This document shows, in pieces, positions 1 to 9,800 of a stretch of 64,000 bases of DNA (position 1 is its first letter; each line of letters starts with the position of its first letter). The stretch is taken from the NCBI RefSeq assembly GCF_023273875.1, contig NZ_CP096882.1, positions 3,968,001-4,032,000 of the forward strand, read 5' to 3'. This stretch comes from Pseudarthrobacter sp. SSS035 (GTDB taxonomy: Bacteria > Actinomycetota > Actinomycetes > Actinomycetales > Micrococcaceae). Made by a program: the position numbers and the translations under genes. The notes beneath the pieces were generated by a model. The model had not been told where the DNA came from. It did no database searches and saw only the letters and a program-made list of their open reading frames with translations.

Positions 1-1
1 C

Positions 2-3000
2 GGCGCTGCCGCCGGTGTCTCCGCCTCCGTGAAGTTCCCGGAGATCGAAGAGCGCATCCTGAAGTACTGGGACCAGGACGGCACTTTCCAGGCCAGCATC
101 GACCAGCGAAGCGCCGACGCCCCCGGCGGGCAGCCCGGCAGCAACGAATTCGTCTTCTACGACGGCCCTCCCTTCGCCAACGGCCTGCCGCACTACGGCC
201 ACCTCCTGACCGGGTACGCCAAGGACCTCGTGGGCCGCTACCAGACACAGCGCGGCCGCCGCGTTGAACGCCGCTTCGGCTGGGACACCCACGGACTGCC
301 GGCTGAACTGGAAGCCATGAAACAGCTGGGCATGACGGACAAGACCCAGATCGAGGCCATGGGCATCGATAAGTTCAACGACGCCTGCCGTGCCTCCGTG
401 ATGAAGTACGCCGATGAGTGGAAGAGCTACGTCACCCGCCAGGCCCGCTGGGTGGACTTCGACAACGATTACAAGACGCTCAACGTCGAATACATGGAAT
501 CGGTCCTGTGGGCGTTCAAGCAGCTGCACGAAAAAGGCCTGACGTACAACGGCTACCGTGTGCTGCCCTACTGCTGGAAGGACGAGACGCCGCTGTCCAA
601 CCATGAGCTCCGCATGGACGACGACGTCTACAAGAACCGCCAGGACCAGACTGTCACGGTGACGTTCCCCATCACGGCAGGGGAGTCGGCGCTGTCGAAG
701 CAGCTCGCCGGCGTCCAGGCGCTCGCCTGGACCACCACGCCCTGGACGCTGCCCACCAACCTGGCGCTCGCCGTCGGGCCTTCCATCACCTACGCCGTGC
801 TCCCCGCCGGACCCAACGGCGTCAAGGCCGCTTCGCCGGACGCGCCAGTCACCGGCAGTTTCCTCCTGGCCGCGGACCTGCTGGCCGCGTACGCCAAGGA
901 CCTGGGCTACGAGGATGCGGACTCCGCCGAGGCTGCCGTGACGTCAACCCACACCGGCGCCGACCTGGAGGGCCTGGCCTACCAGCCGCTGTGGAACGAC
1001 TTCCGCGACGACGAAAAGTACGGGACGCAGAACGCCTGGCGCTTCCTCGTGGCCGACTACGTCACCACCACCGACGGCACCGGCATCGTCCATCAGGCGC
1101 CCGCCTATGGTGAAGACGACCAGAAGGTCTGTGAAGAAGCCGGCATCCCGGTGGTCCTGTCCGTGGACGAAGGTGCCAAGTTCCTGCCGCTGTTCAGCCA
1201 CGGCGACCTGCACGACATCGTGGGCCTTCAGGTCTTCGAGGCCAACAAGCCCATCACCCAGGTGCTGCGCGCCCAGGGCCGCCTGGTCCGCCAGGCCAGC
1301 TACGAGCACAGCTACCCGCACTGCTGGCGCTGCCGCAACCCCCTGATCTACCGCGCCGTGTCCTCCTGGTACGTGGAGGTCACCAAGTTCAAGGACCGCA
1401 TGTCCGAACTGAACCAGGACATCAACTGGATCCCCGGCAACGTCAAGGACGGCCAGTTCGGCAAGTGGCTGGCCAACGCCCGCGACTGGTCCATCAGCCG
1501 CAACCGCTACTGGGGCAGCCCCATCCCGGTGTGGCAGTCCAGCGACCCGGAATTCCCGCGCACCGACGTCTACGGCTCCCTGGCCGAGATCGAGGCCGAT
1601 TTCGGCCGCCTGCCGCTGAACAAGGCCGGCCAGGTGGACCTGCACCGCCCGTTCATCGACGAACTGACCCGCCCCAACCCTGACGATCCCCGGACCCCCG
1701 AAGAGGGCCAGTCCGTGATGCGGCGCGTCGAGGACGTCCTGGACGTCTGGTTCGACTCCGGCTCCATGCCGTACGGCCAGGTGCATTACCCGTTCCAGAA
1801 CGAGGCCTGGTTCGACACGCACAACCCGGCGGACTTCATCGTGGAGTACATCGGGCAGACCCGTGGCTGGTTCTACATGCTGCACATCCTGTCCACGGCG
1901 CTGTTTGACCGTCCGGCCTTCCGGAACGTGATCAGCCACGGCATTGTGCTGGGCTCGGACGGGCAGAAGATGTCCAAGAGCCTGCGAAACTACCCGGACG
2001 TCTCCGAGGTCCTGGACCGTGACGGCTCCGACGCCATGCGCTGGTTCCTGATGTCCAGCCCCATCCTGCGCGGCGGCAACCTGGTGGTCACCGAACAGGG
2101 AATCCGCGACGGCGTCCGCCAGGTCATCCTGCCCCTGTGGAACGTGTACAGCTTCTTCACGCTGTACACGAACGCCGCGGGCGGCGGTTCCGGTTACGAC
2201 GCGAAGCTCCGCTACGACGGGTACGCCGACACCCTGGACCAGTACCTGCTGGCGAACACCGGTGACCTGGTCCGCAACATGACCGCGCAGCTGGACAGCT
2301 ACGACATCTCCGGGGCGTGCGATGAACTGCGCAGCTACCTGGACATGCTCACCAACTGGTACGTCCGCCGCAGCCGCCAGCGCTTCTTTGACGAGAGCGC
2401 TGACGCGTTCGACGCGCTGTACACCGCGCTGGAGACCGTGTCCCGCGTGGCCGCGTCGCTGCTTCCGCTGGTCTCCGAGGAGATCTGGCGCGGCCTCACC
2501 GGCGGACGCTCCGTGCACCTGGCCGACTGGCCGGACGCGGAACTGTTCCCGGCCGACGCGTCGCTGGTGGAAGCGATGGACCGCGTGCAGCAGATCTGCT
2601 CCACCGGATCCTCGCTGCGCAAGGCCGCCAACCTCCGCGTGCGGCTGCCGCTGCAGGAACTGACCGTGGTGGCACCCGGCGCGGATGCGCTGGGAGGCTT
2701 CGCCGCCGTCGTCGCCGATGAACTGAACCTGCGCTCCGTGCGCCTGCTGGACGCCGAGAGCGCCTCCCCGGAGGAGTTCGGCATCGAGCAGAAGCTCGTG
2801 GTCAACGCACGCGCCGCGGGACCGCGCCTGGGCAAGAACGTCCAGCAGGCCATCAAGGGCGCCAAGTCCGGCGACTGGTCGGTTTCCGACGCCGGAGTGG
2901 TCATCGCCGGAGGCCTGGAGCTGGAAACCCAGGAGTACACCCTGGAGACCGTGGTGGCAGAATCCGACGGCGGATCGGCTTCGGTAGCTGTCCTGCCGGG

Positions 3001-3313
3001 CGGCGGCTTTGTGGTGCTCAACACCGAGGTCACGCCCGAACTTGCTGCTGAAGGGCTGGCTAGGGACATGATCAGGTCTATTCAAGCGGTTCGAAAGGAC
3101 AATGCATTCCATGTATCCGATCGGGTGAGCAGTGTTATTGCCGGACTTTCGGGACAGGAGCTTGAGGCTGCGAAGGCACACGCTGAAATGATCAAGCGGG
3201 AGACGCTGTCTGTCGCGTTAAGATTCAGGGATGTCGTCTTGGTCGAGGACCATGAGTTCGCCAACGGCGATGGTTCGAACTACGGTATCCGCGTCGAAAA
3301 AGTAGAGGCTTGA
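2..3313 (+). CDS. ileS: Isoleucyl-tRNA synthetase, 5' end outside window
   Basis: Class I aminoacyl-tRNA synthetase that charges tRNA-Ile in the cytoplasm. The frame is open to the window edge and has a GTG at 29, but no stop or ribosome site separates it from upstream, so the true start probably lies outside. Counting from the GTG, the HIGH-type motif reads HYGH (residues 55-58, after PPFANGLP) and KMSKS is at 647-651. The editing (CP1) insert lies between them, followed by an anticodon-binding domain and a long C-terminal extension. About 1100 residues and the HYGH form fit the eukaryote-like IleS2 type, which is often mupirocin tolerant; that phenotype is inference. The stop lies 3 bases before folC, so co-transcription is likely. 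Confidence 0.96.
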   Translation, partial: GAAAGVSASVKFPEIEERILKYWDQDGTFQASIDQRSADAPGGQPGSNEFVFYDGPPFANGLPHYGHLLTGYAKDLVGRYQTQRGRRVERRFGWDTHGLPAELEAMKQLGMTDKTQIEAMGIDKFNDACRASVMKYADEWKSYVTRQARWVDFDNDYKTLNVEYMESVLWAFKQLHEKGLTYNGYRVLPYCWKDETPLSNHELRMDDDVYKNRQDQTVTVTFPITAGESALSKQLAGVQALAWTTTPWTLPTNLALAVGPSITYAVLPAGPNGVKAASPDAPVTGSFLLAADLLAAYAKDLGYEDADSAEAAVTSTHTGADLEGLAYQPLWNDFRDDEKYGTQNAWRFLVADYVTTTDGTGIVHQAPAYGEDDQKVCEEAGIPVVLSVDEGAKFLPLFSHGDLHDIVGLQVFEANKPITQVLRAQGRLVRQASYEHSYPHCWRCRNPLIYRAVSSWYVEVTKFKDRMSELNQDINWIPGNVKDGQFGKWLANARDWSISRNRYWGSPIPVWQSSDPEFPRTDVYGSLAEIEADFGRLPLNKAGQVDLHRPFIDELTRPNPDDPRTPEEGQSVMRRVEDVLDVWFDSGSMPYGQVHYPFQNEAWFDTHNPADFIVEYIGQTRGWFYMLHILSTALFDRPAFRNVISHGIVLGSDGQKMSKSLRNYPDVSEVLDRDGSDAMRWFLMSSPILRGGNLVVTEQGIRDGVRQVILPLWNVYSFFTLYTNAAGGGSGYDAKLRYDGYADTLDQYLLANTGDLVRNMTAQLDSYDISGACDELRSYLDMLTNWYVRRSRQRFFDESADAFDALYTALETVSRVAASLLPLVSEEIWRGLTGGRSVHLADWPDAELFPADASLVEAMDRVQQICSTGSSLRKAANLRVRLPLQELTVVAPGADALGGFAAVVADELNLRSVRLLDAESASPEEFGIEQKLVVNARAAGPRLGKNVQQAIKGAKSGDWSVSDAGVVIAGGLELETQEYTLETVVAESDGGSASVAVLPGGGFVVLNTEVTPELAAEGLARDMIRSIQAVRKDNAFHVSDRVSSVIAGLSGQELEAAKAHAEMIKRETLSVALRFRDVVLVEDHEFANGDGSNYGIRVEKVEA

Positions 3314-3316
3314 GCC

Positions 3317-4675
3317 ATGACTGACGAATTCTCCGTGGAAAGTGTCTACGCCGAGCTGCTGGGGCGTGCGCCGGAAAACAAGATGGAGCCGCGTCTTGCG
3401 CCGCTGTTCCGGGCCATGGATGTGTTGGGGGAGCCCAACAAGGCGTTCCCGATCATCCATGTGACGGGCACCAACGGGAAGACCTCCACGGCCCGGATGA
3501 TCGAGGCCGGGCTGCGCGCGCACGGCCTGAGTACCGGCCGCTACACCAGCCCGCACCTGTCCAAGGTCACCGAGCGGATCAGCATCGACGGCCACCCTGT
3601 CTCTGACGAAACGTTTGTCCGGATCTGGGACGAGATCCGCCCGTACCTGCAGATCGTCGACGACGAACTTACCGCTGCGGGGGAGCCCCGGCTCACGTAC
3701 TTCGAGTGCCTGACCATCCTGGGCTTCGCGATCTTCGCGGACCAGCCGGTCAACGTGGCCGTGATCGAGGTGGGCCTGGGCGGCATCACCGATGCCACCA
3801 ACGTGGGCGACGGCCTGGTTTCCGTGGTCACCCCCATTTCCCTGGACCACACCGACCTGCTGGGCGATACCACCGAGGAGATTGCGTACGAGAAGGCCGG
3901 CATCATCAAGCCCGGTGGTTACCTCATCAGTGCCTCGCAGCCCGTTGATGCCGCGCAGGTGCTGCTCGAGAAAGCCAAGGACGTGGGAGTCCCGTTCCGG
4001 TTTGAAGGCGTGGAGTTCGGCGTCGAATCCCGGACGGTTGCCGTGGGCGGCCAGGTGGTGAGCATCCAGGGCATCGCCGGCCGGTACCCGGAACTGCTGC
4101 TGCCGCTGCACGGCGCTCACCAGGCCCAGAACGCAGCCGTGGCAGTGGCAGCCCTCGAGGCCTTCTTCGGCGGCGAGAAGGAACTTGACGCCGAGGTGCT
4201 CCAGGAGGCCTTCGCATCCGTCACGTCCCCGGGCCGCCTTGAGGTTGTCCGCACGGCGCCCACCATCATTGTTGACGCGGCCCACAACCCGGACGGCATC
4301 AGGGTCTCGGCCGAGGCCATCCAGGAGGCCTTCAGCTTCACCCGGCTGGTGCCGGTAGTGGGCGTCCTGAAGGAGAAGGACGCAGAAGAGATCCTGCGCC
4401 AGCTCAAGGAATCCCTGGGCGAGATCGCCCAGGAATACTGCTTCACCCAGTCCAACTCGCCGCGGGCGGTACCCGCGGCCGAACTGGCTGAACTGGCGGT
4501 GGAAATGGGCTTCGGCGAAGACAACATCCACATTGCCGAGAAGCTCGACGACGCCCTCGAATGGGCCGTGGAACGCGCCGAAGCCAGCGACGACCTCTCC
4601 GGCGGCGTGCTGGTGACAGGGTCCATCACCCTGGTGGCGGAAGCCCGGATCCTGCTCGGAAAGACGGAGGCCTAG
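3317..4675 (+). CDS. folC: Folylpolyglutamate synthase / dihydrofolate synthase
   Basis: Mur-ligase-type enzyme that adds glutamate to dihydropteroate and folates using ATP. The ATP-binding loop GTNGKTS is at residues 51-57, followed by the YTSPHL folate-binding segment. The central domain contains VIEVGLGGITDATN and the C-terminal Mur ligase domain contains VDAAHNPDG. At 452 residues it has family length. ATG 3317 follows the ileS stop directly. The downstream DUF4233 gene begins 2 bases after its stop, so ileS-folC-DUF4233-ndk reads as one transcription unit, an order common in actinobacteria. Confidence 0.96.
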   Translation: MTDEFSVESVYAELLGRAPENKMEPRLAPLFRAMDVLGEPNKAFPIIHVTGTNGKTSTARMIEAGLRAHGLSTGRYTSPHLSKVTERISIDGHPVSDETFVRIWDEIRPYLQIVDDELTAAGEPRLTYFECLTILGFAIFADQPVNVAVIEVGLGGITDATNVGDGLVSVVTPISLDHTDLLGDTTEEIAYEKAGIIKPGGYLISASQPVDAAQVLLEKAKDVGVPFRFEGVEFGVESRTVAVGGQVVSIQGIAGRYPELLLPLHGAHQAQNAAVAVAALEAFFGGEKELDAEVLQEAFASVTSPGRLEVVRTAPTIIVDAAHNPDGIRVSAEAIQEAFSFTRLVPVVGVLKEKDAEEILRQLKESLGEIAQEYCFTQSNSPRAVPAAELAELAVEMGFGEDNIHIAEKLDDALEWAVERAEASDDLSGGVLVTGSITLVAEARILLGKTEA

Positions 4676-4677
4676 CC

Positions 4678-5124
4678 GTGGCGAAGCTGACCAAAGCGCA
4701 GCGTGAATGGCGCCCGGGAATGCCCAAGAAGCGCCGGTCCACCAAGGTGATGTTTGCCTCCACCGTCCTGCTGCTTGAGGCGTTTGTGGTCTTTTTCGCA
4801 ACGCTGGCCGTCTTTGGACTCAGGCGCGGCGAGTTTCCGCCGGCGCTGATCCTGGGCATCGGCATCGCACTGAGCGTAGTGATGATCCTGGCCTGCGCGG
4901 TGCTGTCCAAGCCCTGGGGCGTGGGACTGGGCTGGATCCTGCAGATTGTGCTGATCCTGACGGGCACACTCGAGCCCATGATGTTCCTGGTTGGCGCGCT
5001 GTTCGGCCTGGCCTGGTGGTATGGAATCCGCACCGGCATCCGGATCGATTCAGAAGCTGCAAAGCGCGAACGCGAACAGTCCGAGTGGAACGCGTCGCAC
5101 GGGGACACCCCGGAAGCCTCGTAG
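4678..5124 (+). CDS. DUF4233 family small membrane protein
   Basis: A 148-residue protein starting at GTG 4678, chosen because it sits 2 bases after the folC stop; longer readings run inside folC. The basic N-terminus (KLTKAQREWRPGMPKKRRS) is followed by about four hydrophobic segments (roughly residues 22-45, 52-70, 76-93 and 98-116) and a charged tail. This matches the actinobacterial DUF4233 family, which typically lies between folC and ndk. Its function is unknown; it is probably an inner-membrane protein. Confidence 0.85.
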   Translation: MAKLTKAQREWRPGMPKKRRSTKVMFASTVLLLEAFVVFFATLAVFGLRRGEFPPALILGIGIALSVVMILACAVLSKPWGVGLGWILQIVLILTGTLEPMMFLVGALFGLAWWYGIRTGIRIDSEAAKREREQSEWNASHGDTPEAS

Positions 5125-5162
5125 AATTGTCCCGAAACCACCCATTACGCATTGGAGCAGCT

Positions 5163-5582
5163 ATGACCATTGAGCGCACCCTGGTACTGATCAAGCCCGA
5201 CGGCGTTGCCCGCAACCTCAGCGGCGCCATCCTGGGCCGTATTGAGGCCAAAGGCTACACCCTCGCCGAACTGAAGAAGGTTGACGCCAGCCGGGAACTG
5301 CTGGAGCAGCACTACGAAGAACACTTGGGCAAGCCGTTCTACGAGCCCCTCGTTGAATTCATGCTCAGCGGACCGATGGTGGCCGCGATCTTCGAAGGCC
5401 ACCGCGTCATTGAAGGCTTCCGGTCCCTGGCCGGCACTACGGATCCCACCACTGCGGCTCCCGGCACCATCCGTGGCGATTTCGGCCGCGACTGGGGCCT
5501 GAAGGTCCAGCAGAACCTGGTCCACGGCTCCGACTCAGTGGACTCGGCCGAGCGCGAAATCAAGATCTGGTTCCAGGACTAA
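5163..5582 (+). CDS. ndk: Nucleoside diphosphate kinase
   Basis: Transfers the gamma phosphate from ATP to nucleoside diphosphates through a phosphohistidine. The 139-residue protein begins MTIERTLVLIKPDGVARN (ATP-binding start) and carries the active-site motif NLVHGSDS with the catalytic histidine at residue 121. ATG 5163 is preceded by GGAG about 9 bases upstream, so the in-frame extension back to 5016 is not needed. It is the last gene of the ileS-folC unit, and a large hairpin follows the stop. Confidence 0.97.
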   Translation: MTIERTLVLIKPDGVARNLSGAILGRIEAKGYTLAELKKVDASRELLEQHYEEHLGKPFYEPLVEFMLSGPMVAAIFEGHRVIEGFRSLAGTTDPTTAAPGTIRGDFGRDWGLKVQQNLVHGSDSVDSAEREIKIWFQD

Positions 5583-5599
5583 CGTCCACCCGCGAACTG

Positions 5600-5694
5600 G
5601 GCGAACGGACACTTGAGTCCACAGCGCGAACGGACACTTGAGGCCCCGGGAAACCGGGGCCTCAAGTGTCCGTTCGCGCTTGTCCGTTCGCGCC
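5600..5694. repeat. Nested inverted repeat between ndk and the VKOR gene
   Basis: A perfect 26-bp inverted repeat (5624-5649 and 5654-5679) is closed by a GAAA tetraloop. Outside it, a second copy of the GCGAACGGACA core lies on each side (5600-5617 and, inverted, 5681-5694), giving four copies of the same core in 95 bp. The two flanking genes converge here, so it can act as a bidirectional terminator, but there is no T-tract. The reiterated core looks more like a REP-type dispersed element. Confidence 0.75.
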
Positions 5695-5721
5695 TTCTGT
5701 GCGTTTTGTGCGGGGCTCGCG

Positions 5722-6396
5722 TTAGAAGCCCGAGGTTCCGGCAAACACCTGGATGAAAGCGAAGAAGATGGTGGCGATGACCGCCACGTACAGCAGCGCC
5801 GTGATGATCCAGCCCGATTCGCCCAGTACACGTGCAGAACCTGCGGGGACGGGGATGACGCCGTGGACGACGTTGCGGATGGTCACCCAGACGAAGAGCG
5901 GGATCATCGCGGCCCAGACAATCATGCAGAACGGGCAGAGGACATGGATGTCGTAGAGTGCCTGGGACCAGAGCCACACCACAAACGCGAAGCCCAGCGT
6001 CACGCCGGCCTGGAGCCCTGCCCAGTACCAGCGGGCGAACGTGGCGCCGGAGAGCAGGGCCATGCCCACTGTGATGATGACGGCGAACGCCACGATGCCA
6101 ATAAACATGTTGGGGAACCCGAACGCCGAGCTCTGCCACGTCTGCATGACCTGGCCGCAGGAGATCCACGGATTAACGTCGCAGGCCGTTACGTGATTCG
6201 GATCCTCGAGGACGGCGAGCTTTTCCAGGACCAGTGTTCCCGAGGCCAGCCAGCCAATGACTCCGGTGATGACGAGCAGCCAGCCAAAAGGCCGGTTGCG
6301 CGCCATCGGCGGCATAGTCCCGGATGTAGCGGGCAGCCGCTCTGCCGGCGGGGAGGCAGCCGGCGTGTCGGTGCCGTGGGAGGAAATGCTGGGCAT
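5722..6396 (-). CDS. Vitamin K epoxide reductase family protein
   Basis: Integral membrane oxidoreductase expected to reoxidise a DsbA-like partner and pass electrons to quinone, so supporting disulfide formation outside the membrane. The 224-residue protein has four or five hydrophobic helices. The loop cysteines are C72 and C80 (ACDVNPWISC), and the quinone-proximal CPFC pair is C154 and C157, as in bacterial VKOR homologues. The start is placed at the ATG ending at 6396 (MPSISSHGTD); the frame extends upstream but that stretch is not protein-like. A short AAGGAC sequence lies upstream of the start. It converges with ndk and diverges from rne. Confidence 0.9.
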   Translation of the reverse strand: MPSISSHGTDTPAASPPAERLPATSGTMPPMARNRPFGWLLVITGVIGWLASGTLVLEKLAVLEDPNHVTACDVNPWISCGQVMQTWQSSAFGFPNMFIGIVAFAVIITVGMALLSGATFARWYWAGLQAGVTLGFAFVVWLWSQALYDIHVLCPFCMIVWAAMIPLFVWVTIRNVVHGVIPVPAGSARVLGESGWIITALLYVAVIATIFFAFIQVFAGTSGF

Positions 6397-6850
6397 GGTG
6401 TGTGGCGTCCTTTGCTTCGGGTGCTCCTTGCCCCGATTGTAACGCCGGTGACTGGAAGCAGCATTCAGTAATCGCCCGCACGTGCCGATCCGCTGGCCTT
6501 GGTTCCGCCGTCTTTCAGCCCGGGTGTGAGAGAATGAACATGGCTGGAGGCCGACCCACATTCGGACTCCGGTCCGGTGGCTTGTTTCAAGACCGCCAAT
6601 GATGAGCAGGGCAGGCTTCGGATTCTCTGATCCGGCTTCCCGCAATTCCATTGGTCGGCACCTGGTTGTGGCGTGTAGAACAACGGGTTTCAGGACACAG
6701 CCGACGGCTCCCACGGGCTGCCGCACCCCTCTGCCGGTGCGAACCTGGGAGTATCCACTTGACTTCTGTCAACGCCTGCGGGTTTTGACAATATGTGCCC
6801 CAATGGGTGCCGGATGTGGCGGTACGTCAGGGGCAGGAGTGTTGCCACAT
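6397..6850. other. Divergent intergenic region, probable long rne leader
   Basis: About 450 bases without a convincing gene between VKOR and rne. It must hold both promoters. TTGACT (6759-6764) and TTGACA (6785-6790) are candidate -35 boxes without well-placed -10 partners. A TGAGAGAATGAAC stretch near 6525 is another possible -10 region and would give rne a leader of roughly 300 nt. No known riboswitch is recognised. Confidence 0.4.
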
Positions 6851-9800
6851 ATGGAAAACGAACAAACACCAGCCGTTAATGATGAAGCTGCAGCCGAAGC
6901 GGTGGAAGCGCCCAAGAAGGCCACCCGGACACGTCGGAAGGCAGTGCCGAAGGCCGCAGAAGCCGTACCGGTGAATGACGCCGCCGAAGCTGAGCCTACG
7001 ACGGATACCGCTCCGGAACCCAAGACGCCGGTCCGACGGACCCGCGCACGTAAGGCCGTGGCCACTGCCGAACCGTTGCCGGCCTTCGCTGCCGAGGTTC
7101 TGGAAGCACCAGCCGCCGTAGTTACCGAGACCGCCGTAGCTCCCGAGGCTGCCGCCGTCGAGCCCGCCGCCGAAGCCGCAGCGCCTGAGGCCGCAGCCGA
7201 GACCAAGCCCGTCCGCCGCCGCCGTGTGGCCACGCGCAAGACTTCCGCTCCCGACGTCGCCCCCGCGGCCGCTGAACCAACAGCACCCGAGGAGCAGGCA
7301 GCTCCTGAAGCAGCGGCAACGCCGGCCCCTGAAGCTGAGGAAGCCGCCGCGGTTGAGCCCGCGGCGCCGGCAGCCACCACGGCCGCGCCCGTTACCGCTG
7401 CCGCCGCCCCGGCTGAAGCTCCGGCCGCTGCTGCTGAGACTGCCAGCCCGTTCAGTTCACTGTTCCTTGAGCCGGCGTCCACCACATCGGTGCTTTTCCA
7501 GGCCCCCGACCTCAGCACCGTGGTCCGCCCCGCGCCGGTTGCTGCCGTGGTTGAAGAGCCGGAAGAGGACGACGCCGAAGACGGCGAAGCGGACGACGCC
7601 AGCGGCCGCCGCAGGCGCCGCAGCCGTGGTCGCCGTGGACGCAGCCGCACAGGCGAAAGCGATGCTGACGGTGATAACGAAGGCGACGAAGGCGCAGCCG
7701 AAGAAACTGATGAGGAATCCGCCGGGCAGGCCGATGAGGGCGTGACGTCCCGCCGTCGTCGTCGCCGCCGCCGTGGCGACCAGGATCTGGAACTGACCGG
7801 AGGAGAAGGCGACGACCCGCCCAACACGGTGACCCGTGTCCGCGCGCCGCGCGCCGCGACCGAAGCGCCGGTCAACAACCGCGTCACGTCTGTCAAGGGT
7901 TCCACCCGCCTCGAAGCCAAGAAGCAGCGCCGCCGCGAATCCCGCGACACCGGCCGCCGCCGCACCGTCATCACCGAGGCCGAGTTCCTGGCCCGCCGCG
8001 AATCAGTTGACCGGCAGATGATCGTCCGTCAGCGCGACGACAGAATCCAGATCGGCGTCCTCGAAGACGGCGTCCTGGCCGAGCATTTTGTCTCCAAGAC
8101 CCAGCAGGACTCCCTGATCGGCAACGTCTACCTTGGCAAGGTGCAGAACGTCCTGCCGTCCATGGAAGCGGCGTTTGTTGACATCGGACGCGGCCGCAAC
8201 GCCGTCCTGTACGCCGGTGAAGTGAACTGGGAAGCCGTTAACCTCGAAGGCAAGCAGCGCCGGATCGAAAACGCGCTCAAGTCCGGCGACACCGTCCTGG
8301 TCCAGGTCACCAAGGATCCTGTGGGCCACAAGGGTGCACGCCTGACCAGCCAGATCTCGCTGCCCGGCCGCTACCTGGTCTATGTGCCCGGCGGCTCCAT
8401 GACCGGAATCTCCCGCAAACTGCCCGACGTCGAGCGCAACCGCCTCAAGCGCATCCTCAAGGACCGCCTCCCGGAGCACGCCGGCGTCATCGTCCGCACC
8501 GCTGCCGAAGGCGCCTCGGAAGAGGAGCTCACGCACGACATCAACCGGCTGCGCGCGCAGTGGGAGGGCATCGAAAGCCAGTCCACGTCCACCAAGATCC
8601 TCGCGCCGGAGCTGCTCTACGGCGAACCTGACCTCACCATCAAGGTGGTCCGTGATGTCTTCAACGAGGACTTCTCCAAGCTGATCGTCTCCGGTGAAGA
8701 GGCCTGGGACACCATCGAGGCCTACGTCACCTACGTGGCACCGGACCTCGTGGGCCGCCTGGAAAAGTGGACCAAGGACCAGGACATCTTCGCTGCGTGG
8801 CGGATCGATGAGCAGATCCACAAGGCCCTGGAACGCAAGGTCTTCCTGCCTTCGGGCGGCTCGCTGGTCATTGACCGCACCGAGGCCATGACCGTGGTGG
8901 ACGTCAATACCGGCAAGTTCACCGGCAGCGGCGGCAACCTCGAGGAAACCGTCACTAAGAACAACCTCGAGGCAGCTGAAGAAGTGGTCCGGCAGCTCCG
9001 GCTCCGCGACATCGGCGGCATCATCGTCATCGACTTCATCGATATGGTCCTCGAATCCAACCGCGACCTTGTCCTGCGTCGCATGGTGGAATGCCTGGGC
9101 CGCGACCGGACCAAACACCAGGTGGCCGAAGTGACCTCGCTGGGCCTCGTGCAGATGACGCGTAAGCGCATGGGCACCGGGCTCCTGGAGGTCTTCGGCG
9201 AGCAGTGTGAAACCTGTGCGGGCCGCGGAATTGTCACCCACGACGACCCCGTGGAACACCGCCGCGCCAACACGGTAGCCGCGGAGCATCACGTGCAGCG
9301 GGTTGACAGCCGCCCGGAAGCACAGCGCACTGACAGCGTGCGGACTGACAGCCAGCGCCCGGACAGCCAGCCGGGTGGCCGCACTGACCGGAAGCGCCGC
9401 CGCGGACGGGGCGGCCAGCCGCTGGAAACGGCACCGGCAGCTCCGGTGCAGATCCACACGGTCCACCCGGAAGCCAGCGATGCCGAGCGCCATGCGAAGG
9501 CGGAGGCCACGCGGGCAGCGCTTGCGAACATTGCGGCCGCAGCCCACGCTGCGCATCTGCATGACGACGAGGTGGCTCATGCATCAGCTGCCGCGGGCCG
9601 GCAGCCTGCGGCTCCGGTGCCGGCTCCGGTTGGGCAGTCCGAAACGGACTCCAACGGCCGCCCGGCCGCGGTGCTGACATTCGGCGGCGAGCAGGTGGTG
9701 CTTCCGTTCGTTGCGCACCACGATGACCAGCCGCACGCACCTGCCCTGACACTTGACCGCCTCGCGGAGGCCTTTGCCCACCTTGGTGAGCCGGCTCCTG

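Noticed and set aside
944..3181. Very long open frame on the minus strand opposite ileS (about 745 codons)
   Set aside because: It is the antisense of a clear ileS, rich in Val/Gly/His/Gln as expected for a shadow frame in high-GC DNA, with no known motif. The same holds for the minus frames at 3218-4801, 8003-9580, 12866-13798, 25828-27300 and 45050-47332.
6599..6850. N-terminal extension of RNase E by 84 codons
   Set aside because: The extension lacks the Ala/Glu-rich style of the N-terminal arm and no ribosome site precedes it, whereas ATG 6851 has AGGAG upstream.
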